The notes below the pieces were generated by a model. That model ran no database searches and had not been told where the DNA came from. It saw nothing but the letters and a program-made list of their open reading frames with translations. Positions 39,665 through 47,477 of a stretch of 64,000 bases of DNA are shown piece by piece. The stretch's first letter is position 1; each line of letters opens with the position of its first letter. The stretch lies in contig CALNAK010000021.1 of assembly GCA_937874185.1 (NCBI GenBank), forward strand, positions 310,001 to 374,000, given 5' to 3'. The position numbers and the translations under genes are program-made. This stretch comes from an uncultured Lactobacillus sp. Lineage in GTDB: Bacteria > Bacillota > Bacilli > Lactobacillales > Lactobacillaceae.

Positions 39665-40882
39665 ATGAATAATAAGAAAAAAATCGTTTTGGCTTCCACC
39701 ATGGCTATTTTACTTGCACCTGCTGTATTGAATACCATGCCAACTAGTCAAATCGTTCAAGCAAACACACAATTAATCGGTTCGGTTCGCCGTGGCGGTG
39801 CTACTTTGGTAGACGCTCGTGGCAATGAACTTAATAATAGAATCCTACCTGTTTATTCAAGATGGATTTTGGGACCAGCTATTACAATCAACAATAATAC
39901 CTACTATCAGGTTGCTACTAATGAGTACGTTTCGACCAACTCAATTGATGTAATTGATAGCACTGGGAAAATTATCAATCCTCAGGATCAACAAATAACT
40001 AATGTTAACGAAATCAAGACTTTGGCCAATAATGCACACGTTTTGGATATTAATGGTAATGATACTGGAATTATTTTGACCGCTGGAACTTCATGGAAAG
40101 TGGATCAATACAAACTTATCAAGGGTTATCAATATTATCGTGTTGCTACTAACGAATGGGTTAAGGCTCTCGACTTCCAACTTGATTCGACCAATAATTC
40201 AGCATCACCGGTCGATATAATTGGTACTATTGCCTACAACATCAGAGTCGTCGATGATAATGGCAATCCTAATGGTAAAATTTTACTGGCCAATTCTGAT
40301 TGGCGATTTGATCAAGTTAAAAATATTACAAATAATGGTGTCACTAAAAAATATTATCGTTTTGAGTCCAATCAATGGATTGAGGCCGACGCTGTAAAAA
40401 TTGAAGACGATTCTACTACAACGCCAACTCAACCTAAGACTATTACACTGAGATATACAACTTTTGTTGTAAATAGTAATGGAACTCAAACCAGAAGTTT
40501 GCCACAAGGCAGCTCTTGGAAAGTTGGTCAAATTAAATCCATTAATGGTCATCAATATTATCAAGTTGGTGCTGATGAATGGGTTCTAACTACTGCAGAC
40601 CAAAACACTTCAATTTTTGCTAAAGGTCCAGTAACCGCAACCTTAATTCAAAACACGCAATTATACGACACATCAACTAATTCAATGACTCGAATTCTAC
40701 CTAAAGGCACGGCTTGGAAAATTTCTGAATCTGTTAAAAATGACAATGGAAATTATTTTGCAAAAGTTTCCAACAATGAGTGGATTCCACTTGGTGGTTA
40801 TGTCTTTACTGACAATATTCTTACCGAAGAGCTGGCTAATTCAGCCGTTTATGAACCCAATTTTGCGACAAATACTTATTAA
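39665..40882 (+). CDS. Secreted protein with five SLAP repeats
   Basis: A 405-residue surface protein. The signal peptide ends at about residue 34 (IVQAN). The mature part consists of five repeats of about 70 residues of the SLAP type (lactobacillar S-layer C-terminal wall-binding domain). Each repeat has the pattern of a Asn/Gly turn, GTSW or SDW, then YYRV/YYQV and a closing NEWV-like motif, e.g. YYQVATNEYV, YYRVATNEWV, YYRFESNQWI, YYQVGADEWV, YFAKVSNNEWI. SLAP domains bind teichoic acids or other wall polymers non-covalently. There is no other domain, so the protein may be a pure wall-coating protein. It is a single gene with its own promoter and terminator. Confidence 0.8.
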   Translation: MNNKKKIVLASTMAILLAPAVLNTMPTSQIVQANTQLIGSVRRGGATLVDARGNELNNRILPVYSRWILGPAITINNNTYYQVATNEYVSTNSIDVIDSTGKIINPQDQQITNVNEIKTLANNAHVLDINGNDTGIILTAGTSWKVDQYKLIKGYQYYRVATNEWVKALDFQLDSTNNSASPVDIIGTIAYNIRVVDDNGNPNGKILLANSDWRFDQVKNITNNGVTKKYYRFESNQWIEADAVKIEDDSTTTPTQPKTITLRYTTFVVNSNGTQTRSLPQGSSWKVGQIKSINGHQYYQVGADEWVLTTADQNTSIFAKGPVTATLIQNTQLYDTSTNSMTRILPKGTAWKISESVKNDNGNYFAKVSNNEWIPLGGYVFTDNILTEELANSAVYEPNFATNTY

Positions 40883-40885
40883 CAC

Positions 40886-40928
40886 AAATACCATTAATCC
40901 CACTTTTGGAAATTAATGGTATTTTTTT
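40886..40928 (+). terminator. Terminator of the SLAP gene
   Basis: AAATACCATTAAT (40886-40898) and ATTAATGGTATTT (40912-40924) form a perfect 13-bp stem followed by T-run. Confidence 0.9.
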
Positions 40929-41000
40929 GTCCAAATTTTAAATTATAGTATTATAATAATGTTAAAATATTTTTAATTTACTTTTTCTGGGGGGAAAACA

Positions 41001-42683
41001 GTGATTCTAAAACACTTTCTTAAATTTGCAGAAGGACTAACTTTCGGGCTACTTATCCTTATCCCGATTGCTTCAGCAATTGAAATTTCCGTGTCGTACC
41101 TTTTACAAACAATAACCGATACAGCTACTGGTGAGGGAAACCTAACGTATTTAACTCTAGTATTAATTGTTGCCATTTATATAATTTTAGATGCAATAGT
41201 ATATTTTGTTACCTCGTATCTCGGGCAAACAACCCTTAACAAAATAATTTATAACGTTAAAAATCGTCTATTAACATCAATGTTCAGACAAAGGACCGGC
41301 GTCGGTCAGGATGTTCAAAAATTAACCAATGAATACTACAATGACTTCACCACAACAATCGATATTTTACGGAATGAATATTTACAAGGTAACCTCAATG
41401 CGTACAAGCAAATTTGTCAATTACTAATCGCCTTAGTCATGTCGGTTTTAATCAAACCAACTTTAAGCTTGATCATTGTCATATTATGTTTACCAGGTAT
41501 TCTCCTACCGTTCTATCGCCAAAAGAAACTGAAGCAAAATAAACAAAATGTTTTGAAGGCCTCACAGAAATATACCAGCAATCTTCAAGATGCCACAGCT
41601 GGTCTAAGAACGATTCAAATTTTTAATATCCAAAAACACATTCAGAATATCTTCCAAAGACAAAATAATAAATTACTAGTTGCTCAAAATAAAGACCAGC
41701 TTACCCGCAAGCAAGTTGGTGGAGTAAGTCAATTTTTAGATAATTTTTTATATCTGGGAACTTGGGTCGTCGGAATTTATTTCGTCATGAATAAATCTAT
41801 TTCTCTAGGACAGTTGGTCGCTTTTTCACAATTGATGATTTTCATCTCTGAACCAATTCAATCTGCATCAGGCTTAATTAGCGACATTTTAGGTTCACGT
41901 GAAGCCGCTAAAACTATCAATGATAAAATTTCTAATATTGACGAACCGATTTCTTCACAAAGATTAAACAAACTTGAAAAGTTATCTTATCAAGACGTTT
42001 CCCTAAAGGATAACAACAAATCAATTCTAAAGAATATTAATTTAAACTTTGACGCTGACAAACATTATTTAATCGTCGGTAAAAGTGGAAGTGGTAAATC
42101 TACCTTAATCAATTTGCCATTAAGCCAAACCGTTATTGATGGAAATATACTTTTGAACGACATTTCCAATGATAATTATGCGCTGGCTGAGATTTCACAG
42201 CATATTGGACTTCTGGAACAGCATAGTTATATTTTTAACGATACCTTGAAAAATAATTTAGCCCTCTTTTCTAACAAAATTTCCGATGACGACATAATTT
42301 CAGTCTTAAAAAAGATTGGCTTAGATTCCTTTGCTAAGGTTGAATCATTGCAAAAACGAATCAACGCTCAGAGTAATTTCTTATCTGGCGGTGAATGTCG
42401 CCGTTTAGCACTAGGCCGATTGTTATTACGTTCAAATGAATTAAACCTATTTGACGAACCATTAACTGGCTTAGATCCTAAAACATCCCATGAAATCAGT
42501 AAAATTTTGACCACCTTGGAGCACGGCTGGATAGTAGTCACGCATCAATATGATCAGCAATTATTTGAACACGCTGATGGCATTGTCGTTCTTGATAGCG
42601 GCGAAGTTAAAGTGTCAGGTACATTTAACAACCAGATAGTAAAATCCTGGTTAGAACGTCTAAATTTGATATCTGAAAATTAA
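41001..42683 (+). CDS. ABC exporter (fused membrane and ATPase domains)
   Basis: A 560-residue half-transporter of the exporter type. About residues 1-320 form a six-helix membrane domain. The ATPase domain covers about 330-555 with GKSGSGKST, signature LSGGECRR and Walker B LNLFDEP, with the H-loop VVTHQYDQQ. It would act as a dimer to export a lipid, peptide or drug. The start is GTG with GGGGGG just upstream. A GNAT gene follows 72 bases later. A similar but distinct exporter is at 60420. No cognate peptide gene is visible, so the substrate is unknown. Confidence 0.85.
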   Translation: MILKHFLKFAEGLTFGLLILIPIASAIEISVSYLLQTITDTATGEGNLTYLTLVLIVAIYIILDAIVYFVTSYLGQTTLNKIIYNVKNRLLTSMFRQRTGVGQDVQKLTNEYYNDFTTTIDILRNEYLQGNLNAYKQICQLLIALVMSVLIKPTLSLIIVILCLPGILLPFYRQKKLKQNKQNVLKASQKYTSNLQDATAGLRTIQIFNIQKHIQNIFQRQNNKLLVAQNKDQLTRKQVGGVSQFLDNFLYLGTWVVGIYFVMNKSISLGQLVAFSQLMIFISEPIQSASGLISDILGSREAAKTINDKISNIDEPISSQRLNKLEKLSYQDVSLKDNNKSILKNINLNFDADKHYLIVGKSGSGKSTLINLPLSQTVIDGNILLNDISNDNYALAEISQHIGLLEQHSYIFNDTLKNNLALFSNKISDDDIISVLKKIGLDSFAKVESLQKRINAQSNFLSGGECRRLALGRLLLRSNELNLFDEPLTGLDPKTSHEISKILTTLEHGWIVVTHQYDQQLFEHADGIVVLDSGEVKVSGTFNNQIVKSWLERLNLISEN

Positions 42684-42754
42684 GGAGATGGTCCTGATGG
42701 TGAAATATCGTAATTAATCTATCACGCAAAATTAAACTTAAAGGATGATTTAAA

Positions 42755-43177
42755 ATGATAGATTACACATTTAAGAAACCAACAATTATTAGTGACAAAC
42801 AAATTATCGATTTATACCAAAGTGTTGACTGGTTAGCACATGTTCAACAGCCTCAGAATACTATTACTGCCCTGAAGAATTCCGCAGTTCTCTGGGCTAT
42901 GGATAATGAGCAATTAGTCGGAATTTGCCGTGGAATCACTGATCAACGTACGATTCTATATATCCAAGATATTCTAGTCAATCCAAAATATCAGCGCCAA
43001 CACGTTGGAACTAATTTGGTTCAGAAATTTTTAAAACATTTCGAAAATATAGGTCAAACAGTTTTGATTACTGACCCTGACGAGTCAACATTAAAGTTTT
43101 ATCAGTCATTGAAATTCATTGAGGTAACTCCTGCTAAATATGGTCGCGCTTTTGTAATGGATCGTAGATTTGGTTAA
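42755..43177 (+). CDS. GNAT family N-acetyltransferase
   Basis: A 140-residue GNAT acetyltransferase. The conserved strand ILYIQDILVNPKYQRQHVGTNLVQKFLKHF contains the acetyl-CoA loop (about 72-101), followed by VLITDPDESTLKFYQSLKFIEVTPAKYGRAFVMDR. The pattern is that of small-molecule GNATs with a WLAHVQQPQNT N-terminal segment. The substrate is unknown. AAAGGATG precedes the ATG. It may be co-transcribed with the ABC exporter gene 72 bases upstream. The gap between them has only a nine-codon frame that I do not call. Confidence 0.83.
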   Translation: MIDYTFKKPTIISDKQIIDLYQSVDWLAHVQQPQNTITALKNSAVLWAMDNEQLVGICRGITDQRTILYIQDILVNPKYQRQHVGTNLVQKFLKHFENIGQTVLITDPDESTLKFYQSLKFIEVTPAKYGRAFVMDRRFG

Positions 43178-43189
43178 CCGTTATAACGC

Positions 43190-43236
43190 AAAAAAATCAC
43201 GAGGGAATAATTAAATTCTCTCGTGATTTTTTGTGT
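43190..43236. terminator. Bidirectional terminator
   Basis: AAAAAATCACGAG-GAAT pairs with ATTC-CTCGTGATTTTTT. It serves the GNAT gene and the convergent clpL. Confidence 0.9.
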
Positions 43237-43240
43237 TTGA

Positions 43241-45340
43241 TTAATTTTTAACGGTATTTCTTTCAGAGATTTTGATTGTACCATCAACCAAATCGGCTTT
43301 CAAATCTTTGACGTCAATATGGTCGAGATAGTATTCAGCAACCTTATCTCTAATTTGTTGTTCGATAACCCGACGTAATGGTCTTGCTCCCATAGCTTCA
43401 TCGTATCCTTCATCAATTAACCATTCCTTAGCTTCTGGAGTAATCTCTAAAGTAATACTCTTCTTAGCCAAGTTACGGTTCACATCATCCAACATCAAAC
43501 CAACAATTTGATTCAAATCTTTCTTAGATAGATGTGTGAATTCAACGATTCCGTTGAATCTATTTAAGAATTCAGGACTGAAGTATGGTGCCAATTTATC
43601 CATTAATTTAGCATCTTTACTGTCTTTATCACTAAAACCAGCGTTTGATGTAGCAATGATAATAGTGTTCTTGAAATCAACAACATTACCTTGACCATCA
43701 GTCAAACGTCCATCATCCATTACTTGTAATAACAAGGTCAAAACTTGTGGATTGGCCTTCTCAATTTCATCAAGTAACACAATGGAATAAGGATTACGAC
43801 GAACTTTCTCGGTCAATGTATTGCCGTTGTCTTCATAACCAACGTAACCAGCAGAGGTACCAATCAATTTAGATACCGCCGTTAAATCAGAATACTCACT
43901 CATATCCAAACGAACGATTGAATCCTTGCTGCCGAACATATCACTAGCCAATTGTTTGACTAATTCAGTCTTACCAACACCGGTAGGTCCTACAAATAGG
44001 AAACTACCAATTGGACGATTGCCTTCATCAAACCCTGCACGATTCCGACGGATAGCCCGAACGACCATGTCAACAGCTTCATTTTGACCAATGACTTTAC
44101 TCTTTAATCTCTTGCCCATATCCTTCAAACGTTCAATGTCACTAGCACCCATTTGTGAAACAGGTACACCAGTTAATCTTTGAACGGAATCAGCAATATC
44201 ATTTACCTTAGCAACAGGTTCATCAGTTTGGTTGTCACCTTTATCTAATTTAGCCTGGATCTCATCAATTTGTTTCTTGTACGTGGCAGCCTTTTCATAA
44301 TCTTCTTTATTAGCAGCAGTATCCTTATTCTTTTCAGCTTGTTTGAGTGATTTCTCCAAGCTAACCGTATCGGTAACTGGATTCTTAGCAGCTAAATGTG
44401 CAGCTGTCATATCGATCAAATCAATTGCCTTGTCTGGTAATGATCTTTGAGGGATATATTGAACTGAATAATCAACTGCAGCCTTCAAAACATTATCAGG
44501 TAATTTTACATGATGGTGATTTTCATAAGCGCTACGTAAACCTTTCAAGATAGCAAACGTTGCGTCTTTACTTGGTTCATTGATTGTTACATCGTTAAAT
44601 CTTCTAGCTAAAGCAGCATCTTTCATAATGGTGTTACGATACTCGTCTTGAGTTGTTGCACCAATAATTGAAATCTCACCACGACTCAAAGCTGGTTTGA
44701 TAATATCTGCTAAACCTTTACTACCAGAATCAGAACCAGATGAACCAGCTCCAATGATCTGGTGAATTTCATCGAAGAATAAGACTACGTTACCAGCCTT
44801 CTTAACTTCTTTTAGCAAGTTCTGAATGTTCTCCTCAAATGAACCACGGTATTGCGTACCAGCTTCAAGTGCTGACAAATCAATCGAAATAATCTGTTTG
44901 TCTTTAATTGCTTCAGGAACATCTCCCTTAACAATTGCTTGAGCCAATCCCTCTACAACCGCAGTCTTACCAACACCAGCGTCACCCACTAGAATCGGAT
45001 TGTTCTTCGTTCTACGACTTAAAACTTCTGCTGTTTCTTGAATCTCTTTATCACGTCCAATAACCGGATCAAGAAGTCCTTGTTGAGCTTCCTTAGTCAA
45101 GTTACGGCCGAGTTTATCTAACATTGTTCCATTTTTTGTTTGTTTAGTACTATCACTGACTGGAATATTTTGACCAGCCGTTCTAGCCTCTTGATATTTA
45201 GCCAATTCTTCTGGAGTCAACTCTTGGCCATTCACATAATACTTAGCCTGCGAATTACCGTTTTGTTGATTCATTAATCTTTTAAAAATTTCGTCCATAT
45301 TATCGTTAAATGGATCGTCGTCCCAAAATGATCTTGCCAT
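43241..45340 (-). CDS. clpL: ClpL-type Clp ATPase chaperone
   Basis: A 699-residue HSP100 disaggregase with two AAA+ modules: Walker A GDAGVGKT (119-126) with Walker B VVLFFDEIH, and a second module with GPTGVGKT and IVLLDEIEKA. Between them is a short coiled middle domain with a UVR-like segment (EDYEKAATYKKQIDEIQAKL). The N-terminal double Clp repeat domain is missing and replaced by about 70 residues (MARSFWDDDPFNDN), as in ClpL of lactobacilli and streptococci. No ClpP-binding loop (IGF/LGF) and no zinc finger are seen, so it is not ClpC or ClpE. It rescues aggregated protein in heat and other stress. It is co-transcribed with the small HTH gene just upstream. Confidence 0.85.
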   Translation of the reverse strand: MARSFWDDDPFNDNMDEIFKRLMNQQNGNSQAKYYVNGQELTPEELAKYQEARTAGQNIPVSDSTKQTKNGTMLDKLGRNLTKEAQQGLLDPVIGRDKEIQETAEVLSRRTKNNPILVGDAGVGKTAVVEGLAQAIVKGDVPEAIKDKQIISIDLSALEAGTQYRGSFEENIQNLLKEVKKAGNVVLFFDEIHQIIGAGSSGSDSGSKGLADIIKPALSRGEISIIGATTQDEYRNTIMKDAALARRFNDVTINEPSKDATFAILKGLRSAYENHHHVKLPDNVLKAAVDYSVQYIPQRSLPDKAIDLIDMTAAHLAAKNPVTDTVSLEKSLKQAEKNKDTAANKEDYEKAATYKKQIDEIQAKLDKGDNQTDEPVAKVNDIADSVQRLTGVPVSQMGASDIERLKDMGKRLKSKVIGQNEAVDMVVRAIRRNRAGFDEGNRPIGSFLFVGPTGVGKTELVKQLASDMFGSKDSIVRLDMSEYSDLTAVSKLIGTSAGYVGYEDNGNTLTEKVRRNPYSIVLLDEIEKANPQVLTLLLQVMDDGRLTDGQGNVVDFKNTIIIATSNAGFSDKDSKDAKLMDKLAPYFSPEFLNRFNGIVEFTHLSKKDLNQIVGLMLDDVNRNLAKKSITLEITPEAKEWLIDEGYDEAMGARPLRRVIEQQIRDKVAEYYLDHIDVKDLKADLVDGTIKISERNTVKN

Positions 45341-45352
45341 ATAAAAGCCTCC

Positions 45353-45574
45353 TCACTTTAAGTAATGCAACTCCAATTCACGCAGAACTCTCCACATTTC
45401 TGTGTCCTGCGCTTTGGCAATTGCCTCTATATCACGCAAATTCATAGATGTGGCGGAAGTTTGTTTCTTATTGAAGGATTTATGCAGAGTCGTATAACCA
45501 TACCCGCTCTTCTTCGAAATTATGTATATTGTTAAATGATTGTCCTCTAAGTATGATTTAATATCTATTCGCAT
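45353..45574 (-). CDS. Small HTH regulator upstream of clpL
   Basis: A 73-residue protein that looks like a compact helix-turn-helix (LTIYIISKKSGYGYTTLHKSFNKK) followed by a helical tail (MNLRDIEAIAKAQDTEMWRVLRELE), similar in style to XRE-like repressors. The frame is open to 45688, but ATG 45574 is chosen since GGAG precedes it and the upstream part covers the promoter and operators. Its stop is 12 bases before the clpL start, so the two form one operon. Three tandem 16-bp sites overlap the operon promoter, suggesting autoregulation. CtsR or HrcA sites are not visible. It is not a family I can name. Confidence 0.6.
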   Translation of the reverse strand: MRIDIKSYLEDNHLTIYIISKKSGYGYTTLHKSFNKKQTSATSMNLRDIEAIAKAQDTEMWRVLRELELHYLK

Positions 45575-45595
45575 ATCTCCAACCTCCACAAGTAC

Positions 45596-45623
45596 AGTAT
45601 AGCACGTTTGTGATATATCACAA
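45596..45623 (-). promoter_or_regulatory. Promoter of the HTH-clpL operon
   Basis: On the minus strand TTGTGA (45618-45623) and TATACT (45596-45601) are separated by 16 bases. The -35 box is inside a 16-bp palindrome. Confidence 0.6.
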
Positions 45624-45655
45624 GTGTGAGGTACCACAAATGTGACATATTTATA
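45608..45655. promoter_or_regulatory. Tandem 16-bp operators before HTH-clpL
   Basis: TTGTGATATATCACAA (45608-45623, perfect palindrome) is followed without gap by GTGTGAGGTACCACAA (45624-45639, near palindrome) and then by a half-site ATGTGACATA (45640-45649). The first overlaps the promoter; the region also faces the divergent lipase-like gene. Confidence 0.6.
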
Positions 45656-45670
45656 TATTAATGCTTCTAT

Positions 45671-45699
45671 TTCCCAATATATCAACAATTTGTTAAAAT
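45671..45699 (+). promoter_or_regulatory. Promoter of the lipase-like gene
   Basis: TTCCCA (45671-45676) and TAAAAT (45694-45699) are 17 bases apart, shortly before a GAGGTGA ribosome site. Confidence 0.5.
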
Positions 45700-45721
45700 A
45701 TGGGTAATATGAGGTGATTCA

Positions 45722-47440
45722 ATGAAAGAATTATTGAGTACTCTCGACAGATTGAATCGAATTTATGAACAACTAGATTTACTCAACTTTCGAGCTCACA
45801 AAAATTTTCCATTAACATTTAACAATGAGGATAGTAAAAAACTATTGCCACAAAATAAGCGACTATATTTTAGTTACTCTTATTTGAATAGAGAAAAAAC
45901 ACGTTTAACCAATTTGATGTTGAACCAAATAATTGATTTACGTGTTCCAGAATTTATTAAAGATACAACGATTCATCCACAATTAATCGACAAGGCCCTT
46001 AAATTGAAAAATGTCGATCAAACGCACAGTAAAAGAAGTTTCAACCTGCCTTCAAGAAATCGAAAAATTAACAAGCTCAAGAAATTAATTTCGATAATTG
46101 ATGATGAAAACCTTAATCAATGTCATGGTTATCTCAATCAAATTTATGTCATCTTAATGTTGAATAATTTATTGCCGTTGAGTTTTCGCAAAGAGCCTTA
46201 TCAGGGTGGTGAATTACTACGAGATACTGATTTCCGAACGACGCTCTTACAATTTGATTATGACCGCTATCTTTATCAAGAATTTGCTCCAGAATATTAT
46301 CTAAAATTTTTGATTTATACACGTGTAAATCGAATGCCCGATTATGTTAAATCATTTGATGCACGTGAATTGTTCCCTGAGGCGGCAGAATCAGGTTTCT
46401 CCGGAATTGCCTATGAAATTTCTGTCGACAATATCAAAGAATGTTATGTAGTCTTTAAGGGTACTGAAGCAAGCACTGACTATACCGAACGATCAAGAAG
46501 TAAGCGTTTTGAAAAATCTATTCTTGAAAATTATAAAGATTGGGATTATAACGTTAACTCAATCCTTGTCGGAAGCGATAAAAACTATCTACAATTGACC
46601 GTTGCCCAGAATTTTCTACGGTATATTGAAGATAATATTGCCCCAAGAACCTCAATATATGGGATTGGACACTCTTTAGGTGGACACTTTGTTCAAACCT
46701 TACAATTGATGAATAATTGTTTTGATGGCGGTTATACACTAAATTCAGCCCCAATTAATTTAAAACTGATTCAACACGTCAAACCGACATTATTTTCTGA
46801 TGACGTTTGGAAAAAATTATTTCAATTAACTGATGATAGCGATGGCACTAAATTTATTACACCGGATTTAAATCGTCGGATAAAAAATTTATTGCCACAT
46901 GATTATTCTGAAATCATCAATGAATATTTTGAACAAGATATGACCCAAGTATTTTACGAATTGCCATTCACCATTTGGATTGGTCAAAAATGGGAATACA
47001 ATCTCAGCAATTGGAAATATCCTTTTAAGAATCATCCCCGCGCCTACTTGAGCAGCGGAGAAATTCACGCTTATCAACATTTCTTTGAACAACTATTTGC
47101 TTATCTATCAAGTTCGGATAATAGTGGTCAAGTTTTCAGAAATAGTATGAGTTTTATTGGGATTAGGACCAAAATCTTGCATGACACAATTAAAGAACCT
47201 GTGACGGCCAAGTATTTCTACGATTATTCAAACTACTTATATCAATCAGGACTCTTTGCTGATAAGCCACAAAAAGTTAGTCAGGAATTCATTGAACAAA
47301 AGAATTCACTTTTCCGTGGTTCGTTACGTGAATGGCCATTCTTAAAAACAATAAATCCTGATATGCTGAGTCTTGCTACTTATTTTCACGTTATAAATGG
47401 TGCCAAACATTTTCTTAACCGCACACCTACAAAACATTAA
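45722..47440 (+). CDS. Lipase-like alpha/beta-hydrolase
   Basis: A 572-residue, apparently cytoplasmic protein. The nucleophile elbow GHSLGG (Ser318) and the preceding strand CYVVFKGTEAS (like the VVF.GT of class 3 lipases and DUF2974/DUF6792 hydrolases) mark an alpha/beta-hydrolase core at about 225-360. The N-terminal 200 residues are charged and helical. The C-terminal half has no recognised domain. There is no signal peptide. Substrate unknown. It shares an upstream region, with three tandem operators, with the divergent HTH-clpL operon, so it may be stress regulated too. Confidence 0.7.
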   Translation: MKELLSTLDRLNRIYEQLDLLNFRAHKNFPLTFNNEDSKKLLPQNKRLYFSYSYLNREKTRLTNLMLNQIIDLRVPEFIKDTTIHPQLIDKALKLKNVDQTHSKRSFNLPSRNRKINKLKKLISIIDDENLNQCHGYLNQIYVILMLNNLLPLSFRKEPYQGGELLRDTDFRTTLLQFDYDRYLYQEFAPEYYLKFLIYTRVNRMPDYVKSFDARELFPEAAESGFSGIAYEISVDNIKECYVVFKGTEASTDYTERSRSKRFEKSILENYKDWDYNVNSILVGSDKNYLQLTVAQNFLRYIEDNIAPRTSIYGIGHSLGGHFVQTLQLMNNCFDGGYTLNSAPINLKLIQHVKPTLFSDDVWKKLFQLTDDSDGTKFITPDLNRRIKNLLPHDYSEIINEYFEQDMTQVFYELPFTIWIGQKWEYNLSNWKYPFKNHPRAYLSSGEIHAYQHFFEQLFAYLSSSDNSGQVFRNSMSFIGIRTKILHDTIKEPVTAKYFYDYSNYLYQSGLFADKPQKVSQEFIEQKNSLFRGSLREWPFLKTINPDMLSLATYFHVINGAKHFLNRTPTKH

Positions 47441-47476
47441 AAAGCCAATTCTCGTTGTTGAGAATTGACTTTTTTT
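47439..47476. terminator. Bidirectional terminator
   Basis: AAAAAG-CAATTCTC (47439-47453) pairs with GAGAATTG-CTTTTT (47460 on), with T-run. It serves the lipase-like gene and the convergent surface protein gene. Confidence 0.88.
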
Positions 47477-47477
47477 G

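Noticed and set aside
42684..42754. Tiny nine-codon frame with AAGGAG between the ABC exporter and GNAT genes
   Set aside because: Too short to support as a gene; could be a leader peptide but nothing else backs it.
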